Assembly (NCBI GenBank): GCA_030448105.1
Contig: JAUJNP010000009.1
Location: 62,001-126,000 of the forward strand
Length of the DNA stretch: 64,000 bases
Source of the DNA: Acidimicrobiales bacterium
GTDB lineage: Bacteria; Actinomycetota; Acidimicrobiia; Acidimicrobiales; Iamiaceae
Direction of reading: 5' to 3'
Below the pieces are notes generated by a model. The model saw only the letters and a list, made by a program, of their open reading frames with translations. It was not told the origin of the DNA and did no database searches. The first letter of the stretch is position 1. The number at the start of each line of letters is the position of its first letter. Both the position numbers and the translations under genes were made by a program. Positions 8,994 to 18,301 of the stretch are shown here, one piece after another.

Positions 8994-11900
8994 GAGCCGC
9001 GCCGGCCGAGCACCGGCACGGGTCGCTCGAACAGGAAGCCCGGGGCGGCGTCGCACTCGGCGTGCAGGAGGCAGGCCAGCTCCCCGCTGGTCTCGACCCC
9101 CTCGGCCACCGAGGTCATGCCGAGGGAGTTGGCCAGCCCGAGGATGGCCCGCAGGAGCGCCTGGCGGGGTTGGGAGCGGTCGACCCCGGCCACGAAGGAG
9201 CGGTCGATCTTCAACACGTCCACCGGCAGAGACTGGAGCCGGTCGAGCGACGAGAACCCGGTGCCGAAGTCGTCGATGGCGATGCGGGCACCCATGTCCC
9301 GCAACTCGGCGAGGCACCTGACGGCGGTGGGCAGGTCGGTGCCGAACGCGCTCTCGGTGATCTCGAAGCAGACCAGGGCGGGGTCGACGCCGGCGTCGGC
9401 CACCGCCGCCGCCACCGTGCCCGGCAGCGACGGGTGCATGAGCTGAGCGGTGGAGAGGTTGATCCACACCGGAGTGGGCTCGCCCTGTTCGGCGAGCGTC
9501 TGGCATGCCGTGCGGATGGCCCACGCTCCGAGCGGGACGATCTGGCCGGTCTCCTCGGCGAGTGATATGAACCGGCTGGGCGCCACCGGGCCGAGCTCGG
9601 CGCTGCGCCAGCGCAGCAGGGCTTCGTGGCCGAGGACCCGGCCGGTGTGCAGGTCCACCACCGGCTGGTAGGCGAGGGCCAGCTCGTCCCGGGCCCGGGC
9701 TCGCCGCAGGGCCGAGCCCATCCGCAGCCCCTCCTCGGCGTCGGTGCGCATGCCGTCGTCGTAGACCTCGGCCCGGTCCCGGCCCCGTTGCTTGGCGCGG
9801 AACATGGCCGAGTCGGCCTCGCGGATGAGCAGGGCAGGGTCAGCGTCGGTCCGCTGGCACACCGTGATCCCGATGCTGACGCTGAGGCACAGCTCGACGG
9901 TGCCCACCGTGAACGGCGCGCGGATCGCATCGATCAACCGGTTGGCCAGGGCGACGAGCTCGCCGGCGCTCTCCACGCGGGGACGCAGGACGGTGAACTC
10001 GTCCCCACCGAAGCGGGCAGCCACGTCGCCGGGTGCGAGGCAACCTCGGAGACGCCCGGTGACCTGGGTGAGCAGCTGGTCGCCGACGCCGTGGCCCAGG
10101 CTGTCGTTGACCAGCTTGAAGCGGTCGAGGTCGAGGAACAGCATCGCCAGCGGGCGGTCGCCGGGGCTACGCCGACCGAGGGCTTCGCCGGTGAGCTGCT
10201 CGAAGCGGAACCGGTTGGGGAGGCCGGTCAGGAAGTCGTGGTTGGCCTGGTGGGTCATCAGCTGGTGGGCGCTGGAGCGTTCGACCGCGATGCGGGCCAG
10301 GGCCACGACCTGGTCGAGGGCCTGCACCTCCTCGGGGGTGACCGCGTGGCCGGCGGCCACGTCCACCACCAGTGCGGCGACGGGGCCCTCGGCGGTGACA
10401 TCGAGACGGTGGACCCGGCGCTCGCCCCCGCCGGGAAGCGGTCCCGCCGCCGGGACGGCCTCGTCGCCCGGATCGACGACGCGGCAGGTCACCGCGGAGC
10501 TGCACAGGTCGTCCACCGTCGCCACCAGGCGGGCCAGCGTGGCGGCGAGGGGCACCGACCGGGTGATCTGGTCGAGCACCACCGCCTGGGAGGCGATCAG
10601 GGTCTCGTTCCAGCGTGCTTGGGTGACGTCGGTGGCGACGTAGAGCAGGCCGTCGACGCTGGAGTCGTGGCGCAGGTCGGTGATCACCGCGGAGATGTGT
10701 CGCCACGTGCCGTTGCGGTGGCGCACCCGGTACTCCACCGGCGTGGAGGGGATGCCCGGTTGCTCGGTGGCCTGGGCGAAGGCGGCGGCGGCCACGGACT
10801 CGTCCTCGTGGGGGATCACGGTGAGGGGGATCCGGCCGATCAGCTCGTCGGCGGGCACGCCGAGCATCGGTTCGAGGGCACCGCTGACCCAGCGGACGGT
10901 GGCGTCGCGGTCCATGACGCAGACCAGGTCGGCCGCCCCTTCGATCATGGCCCGGTAGCGCTCGGCGCGCACCCGGTCGACCGCCGCCTGGCGCTCCACG
11001 GCGGCACTGTGCTGGCTGGCCACCACCGCCTGCAGGCGCTCGGACGAGGAGGAGCGCGACGTGCGGCGCTCGGTGCGCTGGTAGCGCTTGTACCACTCGA
11101 GGGCGGAGGCGGGGTCGCCCAGCGCCTCGTGGGCGCGGGCGGCGAGGCGTTCGCACCGGGCGGTCAGGCCCCCCGAGCGTTCGCCGAGGGCCAGGGCCTG
11201 CTCCACCGAGGCGAGCGCGGCTTCGGGGTCGTGGTCGGCCAGTTGGGCCGTGGCCAGCCCGGCCAGGGCGGCGAAGGCCTGGTAGCGGGCACCCCCGGGC
11301 AGGGCCACGTCGAGGGCGTGGGTGAAGCCGGCCTGGGCGGCGCCGAGGTCCGAGCGCAGCAGCTCCAGCTCGCCCACCGCCACCTCGAGCCCGGCCCGGT
11401 CGGCCGGGCCCAGCGCATCGGCGAGCTGGCGTGCGGCGGCGGCGTGGCCGTCGGCGGCCTCGAGGCGGCCCAGGCGGGCGCCCGTGATCACGCCGTGCAC
11501 GTGGGCGATGGCCAGCCGCATGCGGTCCGCTCCGGCCCGCCGACCGGCGATGACGGCCCGTTCCACCGCCTCGGCGCCCTGCTCGGCGTCGTCCAGGTGC
11601 ACGTGGATCCACGCCAGGTCGCCCCACGTCCAGCACAGCGCGGTGGGATCGTCGGCCTCCTCGGCCAGGGCGAGGGCCCGGAAGGCCTCCGACAGGGCCT
11701 GGGCGTGCAGTCCGAGCGAGCAGTAGGCGATGCTCAGGCTGGCGTGGAGCCGGTGGGCGCCGAAGGGCTCGCGGGCCGGGCCGCCGGTGCGTTCGAACAC
11801 CTCGAGGGCGTCGAGCAGGGGCCCGGTGGCCTCGTGCGGGGCGCCGGCCCGGTGCCGGGCCTCCCCGAGGGCGTGGAGGCAGTCGACGGCGGTGCTGTCC

Positions 11901-12082
11901 CAGGCGGCGGGATCGATCGCCTGCAGGGCCTCGTAGGCCGCCTCGGCCGCATCCCGGGCCAGGGCCACCTCGGCGAAGGCGAGCCGGTGGGCGAGCGCGG
12001 TGCCCGATCGCACCCGTTCCCTCAGCTCCGCGGTCGTCGGCCCCGCTCCCCCCGGCTGGTGCCGGGCCTCCTCGACAGCCAT
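8948..12082 (-). CDS. TPR-PAS-(GAF-like)-GGDEF-EAL cyclic-di-GMP protein
   Basis: 1044 residues. The first ~330 are alanine-rich TPR-like helices, then a PAS domain (about 365-480), a poorly conserved GAF-like stretch, GGDEF (about 610-775) and EAL (about 785-1030). The synthase site is intact (RFGGDEF), but the RxxD inhibitory site reads APGD. The phosphodiesterase site looks intact: GHEALLRW, WINLST, FEITES, IDDFGTGFSS, VLKIDRSF, AEGVET. No membrane segments are seen, so it is probably cytosolic. Both activities are possible; direction in vivo cannot be read. AGGGGG lies before the ATG. Confidence 0.92.
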   Translation of the reverse strand: MAVEEARHQPGGAGPTTAELRERVRSGTALAHRLAFAEVALARDAAEAAYEALQAIDPAAWDSTAVDCLHALGEARHRAGAPHEATGPLLDALEVFERTGGPAREPFGAHRLHASLSIAYCSLGLHAQALSEAFRALALAEEADDPTALCWTWGDLAWIHVHLDDAEQGAEAVERAVIAGRRAGADRMRLAIAHVHGVITGARLGRLEAADGHAAAARQLADALGPADRAGLEVAVGELELLRSDLGAAQAGFTHALDVALPGGARYQAFAALAGLATAQLADHDPEAALASVEQALALGERSGGLTARCERLAARAHEALGDPASALEWYKRYQRTERRTSRSSSSERLQAVVASQHSAAVERQAAVDRVRAERYRAMIEGAADLVCVMDRDATVRWVSGALEPMLGVPADELIGRIPLTVIPHEDESVAAAAFAQATEQPGIPSTPVEYRVRHRNGTWRHISAVITDLRHDSSVDGLLYVATDVTQARWNETLIASQAVVLDQITRSVPLAATLARLVATVDDLCSSAVTCRVVDPGDEAVPAAGPLPGGGERRVHRLDVTAEGPVAALVVDVAAGHAVTPEEVQALDQVVALARIAVERSSAHQLMTHQANHDFLTGLPNRFRFEQLTGEALGRRSPGDRPLAMLFLDLDRFKLVNDSLGHGVGDQLLTQVTGRLRGCLAPGDVAARFGGDEFTVLRPRVESAGELVALANRLIDAIRAPFTVGTVELCLSVSIGITVCQRTDADPALLIREADSAMFRAKQRGRDRAEVYDDGMRTDAEEGLRMGSALRRARARDELALAYQPVVDLHTGRVLGHEALLRWRSAELGPVAPSRFISLAEETGQIVPLGAWAIRTACQTLAEQGEPTPVWINLSTAQLMHPSLPGTVAAAVADAGVDPALVCFEITESAFGTDLPTAVRCLAELRDMGARIAIDDFGTGFSSLDRLQSLPVDVLKIDRSFVAGVDRSQPRQALLRAILGLANSLGMTSVAEGVETSGELACLLHAECDAAPGFLFERPVPVLGRRGSYNLLDLLSSAPAPD

Positions 12083-12179
12083 GGCGGCCCGCCCCCTTCC
12101 GGCTTCGACCGCGTAGTGCGCTGGTCAGGACACTAGACGTGGTCGGAGGCGGATGAAAGGGCCGAGCGGGGCAAAGGCC

Positions 12180-13379
12180 TCAGGGGCGCACGATGGCTCC
12201 CAGGAGGGCTTGGAGCTTGGCCCGCGTCTCGGCCAGTTCGGTGGAGGGGTCCGAGTCGCCCACGATGCCATTACCGGCGAAGACCCGGGCCGTCGCACCC
12301 TCCACCTGGGCGCAACGGATGCTCACCGCCCACTGGCCGTTGCCCTGACCGTCGACCCACCCCACCGTCCCCGCGTAGCGGCCCCGGTCGAGGGCCTCCA
12401 GCTCGGCGATCAGATCCAAGGCGGCCGCCCGGGGCCGCCCGCAGACCGCCGGGGTGGGGTGCAGGGCCGCCACCAGCTCCAGCACCGAGGCCGGTGGGTG
12501 AGAGAGGCGACCCACCACGGTGGTCGCCAGGTGGGCCACGTTGGCCAGGGTCACCACCGACGGTTCCGGCTCGTCGTCGAGGTAGGAGCTGAAGGCGAGC
12601 AACGTGTCGTGCACCATGTCGATGGTCACCTGGTGCTCGTGGCGGTAGGTGGGGGAGGCGAACAGGGCGGCGGCGGCCCGGGCGTCGGCCTCCGGGTCGC
12701 CTCGGCGGGCGGTGGTGCCGGCCATGGGCTGGGCCCGCACCTGGTCGCCGGCGCGGCCCACGAGCAACTCGGGGCTCGCTCCCACGAACCCGTCGACGGC
12801 GAACACGAAGCACCCGGCATAGGAGGCCCGCAGGCGGGCGAGGACGGCGCCCACGGGGATGGGAGCGTCGGCGGTGACCACCACCTCCCGCGCCAGCACG
12901 ACCTTGTCGAGGACACCGGCCCGGATGCGGGCGGTGGCCGTGGCCACGGCGTCGCACCAGTCGGCCGGCGGACGGCTGGAGATCACGTCGTACCGGGAGG
13001 GGAGGGTGTGCTCGGGATCGTCGCCACCGGGGCCGCACGTGGAGGTGCCGTCGCCGGGGCCGTCGATGGTCGTGAGCCACGCCGTGCCGTCCTCGGCCCG
13101 GGCCAGCACGCACCGGGGCACCACCAGCTCACCGGCCGCGCCGGGGAGGAAGGGGATCGTGCCGAACGCCAACGGTCCTGATCCCGGCCGGTCCAGGGGG
13201 TCGTCGACCTTCATGGCGCCAAGGGCGGCGGTCACCTCCTCGACCGGGCCGCGGATGGCCACGCCGCGACCGGCGAAGCCCACCCCGGCCCGGGTGAAGA
13301 GCAGGCCGTCGTGGCCGGCGAAGTGGAGGAGGTCGGCGGGCTGGTCGCAGCGCCGGGTGGTGGCGACGAGGTCAGCCAC
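12180..13379 (-). CDS. menF: Isochorismate synthase
   Basis: A chorismate-binding enzyme of 399 residues, first step of menaquinone synthesis. Family motifs: the signature QPMAGTTARRGDPEADA, the HEHQVTIDMVHDTL helix, LHPTPAVCGRPRAAA, GRYAGTVGWVDGQGNG and the Mg-binding AGNGIVGDSDPSTELAETRAK. The GTG at 13379 overlaps the stop of ubiE by eight bases. It is called MenF rather than a siderophore EntC because of the surrounding menaquinone genes. Confidence 0.9.
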   Translation of the reverse strand: MADLVATTRRCDQPADLLHFAGHDGLLFTRAGVGFAGRGVAIRGPVEEVTAALGAMKVDDPLDRPGSGPLAFGTIPFLPGAAGELVVPRCVLARAEDGTAWLTTIDGPGDGTSTCGPGGDDPEHTLPSRYDVISSRPPADWCDAVATATARIRAGVLDKVVLAREVVVTADAPIPVGAVLARLRASYAGCFVFAVDGFVGASPELLVGRAGDQVRAQPMAGTTARRGDPEADARAAAALFASPTYRHEHQVTIDMVHDTLLAFSSYLDDEPEPSVVTLANVAHLATTVVGRLSHPPASVLELVAALHPTPAVCGRPRAAALDLIAELEALDRGRYAGTVGWVDGQGNGQWAVSIRCAQVEGATARVFAGNGIVGDSDPSTELAETRAKLQALLGAIVRP

Positions 13380-14094
13380 GAGTGCCGGTGAGGAGCTGGG
13401 CCACCCCGCCCGAGAGGAGCTCCCGAGCGGCGTCGGCGAACCCCGCCGCCCCCAACATGGCCAGCATGTGCTTGGGGTCCGGGAGGTAGGCCACCGAGCG
13501 GGGCAGGTACCGGTAGGCGGCGGGATCGGACAGCAGGCCACCGAGGCGGGGCACCACCGCGCCGAAGTACATGGCGTGGCCCCAGCGCAGCACCGGGTTC
13601 GGCGGCTCGGCCACCTCCAGCAGCGCGATCCGCCCGCCCGGGCGCAGCACGCGGGAGAGCTCGGCGAGGAAGGGGCCCAGCTCGACCAGGTTGCGCAGGG
13701 CGAACCCGCACGTGGCGCCGTCCACCGAGGCGTCGGGCATCGGGAGGCGCAGCACGTCGGCGTGCACGAGGGGGGCCGACGTGCGGGCGGCGGCCAGCAT
13801 GCCGAACGACAGGTCCACCCCCAGGGGAAGGTGGCCGGCGCGGGTCAGCTCGCGGCACAGGTCACCGGTGCCGCAGGCCAGGTCGAGCACGGTGGCGCCC
13901 GCCGCCAGGTCGAGGCGGGTGACGGCGCGGCGGCGCCAGCGCACGTCGAGCCGGAACGTCATGATCCGGTTCACCAGGTCGTAGCGGGGGGCGATGGCGT
14001 CGAACATCGACCGCACCGCCCGCACCTTGGCCTCGCCCTCGGGCAGGTGGTCGGCGTCCGGCATCCCACCGTGGACCAGGGGAGCGCGGCTCAC
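13372..14094 (-). CDS. menG: Demethylmenaquinone methyltransferase
   Basis: 240 residues of the UbiE/MenG family. Signatures: MFDAIAPRYDLVNRIMTFRLD near the N-terminus, SAM motif VLDLACGTGDLC, VDLSFGML, and FALRNLVELGPFLAELSRVLRPGGRIALLE. It makes the last methylation of menaquinone. The GTG start lies one base after the stop of the upstream aldo-keto reductase, and its stop overlaps menF, so the three form one operon on the minus strand. Confidence 0.94.
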   Translation of the reverse strand: MSRAPLVHGGMPDADHLPEGEAKVRAVRSMFDAIAPRYDLVNRIMTFRLDVRWRRRAVTRLDLAAGATVLDLACGTGDLCRELTRAGHLPLGVDLSFGMLAAARTSAPLVHADVLRLPMPDASVDGATCGFALRNLVELGPFLAELSRVLRPGGRIALLEVAEPPNPVLRWGHAMYFGAVVPRLGGLLSDPAAYRYLPRSVAYLPDPKHMLAMLGAAGFADAARELLSGGVAQLLTGTRG

Positions 14095-14095
14095 G

Positions 14096-14956
14096 TCACC
14101 CGTTCTCGGCGATGGGGAAGATCGACGGCTCGCCGGCCATGGCCGCCACCGCCGCCCGGCGCTGCTCAGTGTCGGCCGGTGCGGCCCGCTCGGCGGCGTC
14201 GAGCACGGCCGGCAGGAGTCCGAGGTCGCCCGGGGTGCAGAAGGCGTGCACCCCGGGTGTGCCCAGGGCGAAGGCCACGCCCCGTTCGATGCCGGCGGGG
14301 TCGGTCTGGGGCTCGTACCAGGGCGAGGTGGGGTGGGCGCCGGTCCAGGGGCGACGGGCCACCGCCTTGATGGCCATCACCCCGATGTCGCGCTCGGCGC
14401 ACGTGGCCAGCAGGGCCTCGGCGTCGGCCCGGTAGACCGGGTCGGCCCACAGGCGGGGGTAGACGGGGAACATCACCGTGTCGAGGTCGTGGCGTCGGAG
14501 GGCCTCGCGGAAGGTGGCCGGCGCGGTGAGATCGTGGCCGGTGATGCCCACGAAGCGGGTGAGGCCTTCGTCGCGGGCGGCCTCGATCACGGCCATGGCG
14601 GCGGACCGTTGGTCGAGCTCGTCGACGGTGGTGACGGCGTGGAGCTGGTAGAGGTCGAGCTGGTCGGTGCCCAACTTGGTGAGGGTGGCCTCCAGCTGGG
14701 CCCGCACGCCGTCGGGGTTGCGACGCAGCGTCTTGGCGCCGACGAACATCCGGTGGCGGACGGCGGGGAGGTGGGGGCCGATCACGTCCTCGGCCGCGCC
14801 GTACTGCGGGGCGACGTCGAGGTGGTTCACCCCCCGCTCGAGCGCCAGGGCCAGGGCGGCGCCGGCCTCATCCTCGGTGGCTTCCCAGAAGGCCGCGCCG
14901 CCGAGGATGGCCACGCTGCTGCGGTGTTCGGTGCGCCCGAGGCGCCGGGTCTCCAT
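14096..14956 (-). CDS. Aldo-keto reductase
   Basis: 286 residues of the AKR barrel family. The tetrad is visible: Asp and Tyr in VNHLDVAPQYGAAEDV, Lys in FVGAKTLRR, His in LDLYQLHAVTT. The ATG at 14956 is preferred over the frame start at 15016 because METRRLGRTEHRSS is the usual AKR beginning and CAGACT lies six bases before it. It heads the AKR-menG-menF operon. A quinone-related substrate is only a guess. Confidence 0.85.
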   Translation of the reverse strand: METRRLGRTEHRSSVAILGGAAFWEATEDEAGAALALALERGVNHLDVAPQYGAAEDVIGPHLPAVRHRMFVGAKTLRRNPDGVRAQLEATLTKLGTDQLDLYQLHAVTTVDELDQRSAAMAVIEAARDEGLTRFVGITGHDLTAPATFREALRRHDLDTVMFPVYPRLWADPVYRADAEALLATCAERDIGVMAIKAVARRPWTGAHPTSPWYEPQTDPAGIERGVAFALGTPGVHAFCTPGDLGLLPAVLDAAERAAPADTEQRRAAVAAMAGEPSIFPIAENG

Positions 14957-15056
14957 CGGGGCAGTCTGCCCCCGGCCAACGGGCCCGTCCTCTCGGCGCC
15001 CCGGTTCGCCGTCCAACGCCGATTCCGGCTCCTGACCCGGCGGTCAAGCTCGTGGC

Positions 15057-15062
15057 TACGCT
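15057..15062 (+). promoter_or_regulatory. -10 box for acyl-CoA dehydrogenase (leaderless)
   Basis: TACGCT followed by six bases and the ATG at 15069; no Shine-Dalgarno. Confidence 0.6.
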
Positions 15063-15068
15063 CGCCCG

Positions 15069-16310
15069 ATGATCGACTTCACGTTCCCGCCCGAGATCGA
15101 CGAGATCCGCCTAAAGGTCCGCACCTTCGTCGACGAGGTGGTCCGGCCGGTCGAGCAGCGGGCCGACCGGGAGCACTGGGACCGCGACGCCTGGATCAAG
15201 GGCATAGTCGACATGCGCAAGGAGGCCAAGCAGCGGAGTCTGTGGCTGCCCCACATGCCGGCCGAGTGGGGCGGCATGGGCCTCGGCCACGTGGCCATGG
15301 CCAGCGTGTCGGCCGAGGCCGCCCGCACCCGGATGGGCCCCTTCGCCCTCAACGCCCAGGCGCCCGACGAGGGCAACATGCACACCCTCCTGCACTGGGG
15401 CACGCCCGAGCAGAAGGACAAGTACCTCAAGCCGCTGTGCGAGGGCTACGCCCGCTCGTGCTTCGCCATGACCGAGCCCGAGGTGGCCGGCTCGGACCCC
15501 ACCCTCATCCGCACCACCGCCGTGCCCGACGGCGACGAGTGGGTCATCAACGGGCACAAGTGGTTCATCTCCGGGGCCCGCGGCGCCAAGTTCGCCATCC
15601 TCATCGCCCGCACCGAGGACGACCCCGACCTGCCCCAGGCGGCCAACTCCGCCTTCCTGGTCGACATCCCCAGCGAGGGCTGGGAGGTGGTGCGCGACAT
15701 CGAGACCATGTCGGGCAGCCACAACCACTGCGAGATCCGCATCACCGACCTGCGGATCCACACCGACCAGATGCTCGGCGGCCGCGGCCAGGGCCACCTG
15801 CTCGGCCAGTACCGGCTGGGGCCGGCCCGCCTGGCCCACTGCATGCGATGGATCGGCCAGGCCCAGACGGCGCTGGAGATGATGGTCGACCGCTCCCTCG
15901 ACCGCTACAGCCACGGGTCCCTGCTGGCCGAGAAGCAGGGCATCCAGTGGCTCATCGCCGACTCCACCATGGAGCTGTACCAGTGCAAGCTCATGGTGCT
16001 GCACGCCGCCTACCTCATCGACGCCGCCGGCAACGACCCGAGCGTGGTCGACTTCCGCAGCGAGGTGTCGATGGCCAAGCACTTCGTGGCCAACTCGCTG
16101 TGGCGCATCATCGACCGGGCCATCCAGGTCCACGGCGCCCTCGGCTACTCCTCGGACACCCCGCTCGGCGACATGTTGAAGCAGGCCCGTTGGGCCCGCT
16201 TCGCCGACGGCGCCGACGAGATCCACCAGATGCGGATCGCCCAGCGCACCATCGGCGCCTACAAGGACACCGGCTCGGTCGGCACCGCGACGGGCAACCT
16301 GCCGGTCTGA
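15069..16310 (+). CDS. Acyl-CoA dehydrogenase
   Basis: 413 residues with the three-domain ACAD layout: all-helical N-terminus, CFAMTEPEVAGSDPTLI FAD/substrate strand and WVINGHKWFISGARGAKFAI, then a C-terminal helical domain with IQVHGALGYSSDTPLGDMLKQ and ADGADEIHQMRIAQRTI. The C-terminal pattern resembles the ACAD10/11 and FadE-like group. It uses FAD and passes electrons to ETF. Start is fixed by the leaderless -10 box. It faces a FadD19-like ligase, which fits lipid or sterol side-chain oxidation. Confidence 0.92.
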   Translation: MIDFTFPPEIDEIRLKVRTFVDEVVRPVEQRADREHWDRDAWIKGIVDMRKEAKQRSLWLPHMPAEWGGMGLGHVAMASVSAEAARTRMGPFALNAQAPDEGNMHTLLHWGTPEQKDKYLKPLCEGYARSCFAMTEPEVAGSDPTLIRTTAVPDGDEWVINGHKWFISGARGAKFAILIARTEDDPDLPQAANSAFLVDIPSEGWEVVRDIETMSGSHNHCEIRITDLRIHTDQMLGGRGQGHLLGQYRLGPARLAHCMRWIGQAQTALEMMVDRSLDRYSHGSLLAEKQGIQWLIADSTMELYQCKLMVLHAAYLIDAAGNDPSVVDFRSEVSMAKHFVANSLWRIIDRAIQVHGALGYSSDTPLGDMLKQARWARFADGADEIHQMRIAQRTIGAYKDTGSVGTATGNLPV

Positions 16311-16318
16311 TTGGCTCC

Positions 16319-16516
16319 GTGCTGCTTTGGCTCCTCCTCCGCTTCGCTCCCCCGGAGCGGGCTTCGCCCATCCGGTTGTCATGCTGGGGGCTGCTACGCC
16401 TGGCGGACTTCGCAGCTGTGCTGCTTTGGCTCGTCCTCCGCTTCGCTCCCCCGGAGCGGGCTTCGCCCATCTGGTTCTCACCTTGGGAGCTGCTACGCCT
16501 GGCGGACTTCGCAGCG
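16319..16516 (+). repeat. Two tandem copies of a 99-bp repeat
   Basis: Copy A begins at 16319 and copy B at 16418, each starting GTGCTGCTTTGGCTC. Each contains the perfect hairpin CGCTCC-CCC-GGAGCG and a second arm pair GCTGC/GCAGC near its end. The stretch is non-coding between two convergent genes. A third, diverged, reverse-oriented copy lies in the 5' end of trpB at 46045-46134. Confidence 0.85.
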
Positions 16517-16540
16517 TTGCAGGTCTGGCTCCTCCCCTAC

Positions 16541-16590
16541 GTTTCTTGGCGCGAATACCCCTCGTTCTCGGGGTTGATCGCGCCAATTTC
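16541..16590 (+). repeat. 50-bp palindromic element, copy 3
   Basis: The third copy of the element with arms TTGGCGCGA and TCGCGCCAA and the flanks GTTTC and ATTTC. It ends one base before the stop codon of the FadD19-like gene on the opposite strand. Confidence 0.8.
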
Positions 16591-16591
16591 G

Positions 16592-18241
16592 TCAGGGGTG
16601 GGCGGCGGCGTGGTCGAGGGCTCTCTGCTTGGCCCAGCGGTAGTCAGCCTTGCCGGCGGGGGAGCGTTGGAGGTGATCGAGGAACACGATGGCCTTGGGG
16701 AGCTTGAAGCGGGCGAGGCGCCGGCTGCACTCCTCCAGCAGGTCGGCCTCATCGGCGGACTCACCGTCCTTGAGCTGCACCAGCGCCACCACTTCGTGAC
16801 CCCACCGCTCGCTGGGCCGTCCGCACACCACCACGTCGTAGACCGCGGGGTGCGAGGCGATGGCCTGCTCCACCTCCTCGGCGAAGATCTTCTCGCCGCC
16901 CGAGTTGATGGTGACCGAGTCCCGGCCCAGCAGCTCGATCACGCCGTCCGCTCGCCACACGGCGCGGTCGCCGGGGACGGCGTAGCGGGTGCCGTCGATC
17001 ACGGGGAACGTGCGGGCCGTCTTCTCGGCGTCGCCGAGGTAGCCGAGGGGCACGTGGCCCTGCTGGGCCAGCCACCCGACGCCCTCGTGGCCCGGGGCGA
17101 GGACGGAGGCGAGGTCCTCGTCGACCACCACGGTGCCCGGGCCGGGCGTGAACTCCCCGGTGCGGGCCTGGCCCCTGGTGGACGTGTGGCCCATCTGGGC
17201 GCCGGTCTCGGAGGATCCGACGGCGTCGAGGAGCATGGCGTTGGGGAGCTGCTCCAGGAAGCGCTCCTTCAAGGTGGCGTTCAGCGGGGCGCCACCATTT
17301 ACGACGATGAACAGCGACGACGTGTCGTAGGACCCCTGCTCCAGCTCCTCGATGAGGGGCCGTCCGAAGGCGTCGCCGACGATCTGGATGAGCATGACCC
17401 GCTCGCGGGCCACGGTTCGCCACACGTCGGCCGGGTCGAGGCGGGTGGTGTCGTCCTGGATCACCACGGTGTGCCCTCCGGCGAAGGCGGTGAAGGCTGA
17501 CCACTGGGCGGCGCCGTGCATCAGCGGCGGGGTGGCCAGGCTGCGACCTCCACCACCGCGGGAGGCCTCCACCACCGCCTCCAGCGACTCGAACTCCACG
17601 GCCGAACCGAACGAGCGCCCGCCCATGGCGGCCACGAAGATGTCGTGCTGGCGCCACAGCACGCCCTTGGGCATGCCCGTGGTGCCCCCGGTGTAGAGGA
17701 TGTACAGGTCGTCGGGAGACCACTCGAGGTCGGGGCCATCCGGTGAGGCGTAAGCCAGCGCCGCCTCGTAGTCGACGGCGCCCTCGAGCAACGGGTGACC
17801 GGATTCGTCGGCCACCTGCAGCAGCAGATCGAGGCGGGGAAGGTCGCCGCGCACCTCCTCGAGGACCGGGGCGAAGGCCGCGTGGTAGATCACGGCCCGG
17901 GCGTCGGCGTCGGCCAGCAGGTAGCGCAACTCCTCGGCGACGTAGCGGTAGTTGACGTTGAACGGCGCCGTTCGGGCCTTGAACGCCCCGAGCATGCCCT
18001 CGAGGTACTCGTTGCCGTTGTAGAGGTAGAGGCCCACGTGGTCCTGGCCGGACTGGTGGCCGGCCAAGGCGGACCGCTCGGCCCGCACACCCAGCCCGGC
18101 GCCCGACAGGACGTTGGCCAGGCGGCGGCTGCGCTCGGTTACCTGGGCGTAGGTGAGGCGCAGGTCGCGCCACACGATGCACTCCCGATCGGGGTTGGCG
18201 GCGGCCACCGCCTCGTGCACCGCAGCCAGGTTGAACTCCAT
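16592..18241 (-). CDS. Acyl-CoA synthetase, FadD19/FadD17-like
   Basis: 549 residues of the AMP-forming ligase family. The phosphate loop reads YTGGTTGMPKGVLW (Gly where Ser is common, a feature of the FadD17/FadD19 group). Further motifs are VGSSETGAQ, TRYAVPGDRAVW, GRDSVTINSGGEKIFAEEVE and a C-terminal lysine in SPAGKADYRW. Mycobacterial FadD19 activates sterol side-chain acids, so sterol or branched lipid breakdown is a fair hypothesis with the nearby ACAD, SDR, thioesterase and MaoC genes. Substrate is not provable here. Confidence 0.88.
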   Translation of the reverse strand: MEFNLAAVHEAVAAANPDRECIVWRDLRLTYAQVTERSRRLANVLSGAGLGVRAERSALAGHQSGQDHVGLYLYNGNEYLEGMLGAFKARTAPFNVNYRYVAEELRYLLADADARAVIYHAAFAPVLEEVRGDLPRLDLLLQVADESGHPLLEGAVDYEAALAYASPDGPDLEWSPDDLYILYTGGTTGMPKGVLWRQHDIFVAAMGGRSFGSAVEFESLEAVVEASRGGGGRSLATPPLMHGAAQWSAFTAFAGGHTVVIQDDTTRLDPADVWRTVARERVMLIQIVGDAFGRPLIEELEQGSYDTSSLFIVVNGGAPLNATLKERFLEQLPNAMLLDAVGSSETGAQMGHTSTRGQARTGEFTPGPGTVVVDEDLASVLAPGHEGVGWLAQQGHVPLGYLGDAEKTARTFPVIDGTRYAVPGDRAVWRADGVIELLGRDSVTINSGGEKIFAEEVEQAIASHPAVYDVVVCGRPSERWGHEVVALVQLKDGESADEADLLEECSRRLARFKLPKAIVFLDHLQRSPAGKADYRWAKQRALDHAAAHP

Positions 18242-18301
18242 CCCGGCCGTGCTACCACAGCCGCTTGTGGTGAGCGGTCGGATCGGGCTAGCACGTCACT
18301 C

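Noticed and set aside
9626-12136. 836-residue open frame on the plus strand
   Set aside because: It is antisense to the GGDEF-EAL gene, rich in Gly/His/Arg without any motif, and arises from high third-position GC.
16319-16516. Possible CRISPR-like tandem repeat
   Set aside because: Only two 99-bp units with no spacers and no cas genes; it is a dispersed repeat family.
13994-17500. 1168-residue open frame on the plus strand
   Set aside because: It crosses the aldo-keto reductase, acyl-CoA dehydrogenase, repeat DNA and FadD19-like genes in other frames, with low-complexity sequence and no domain.
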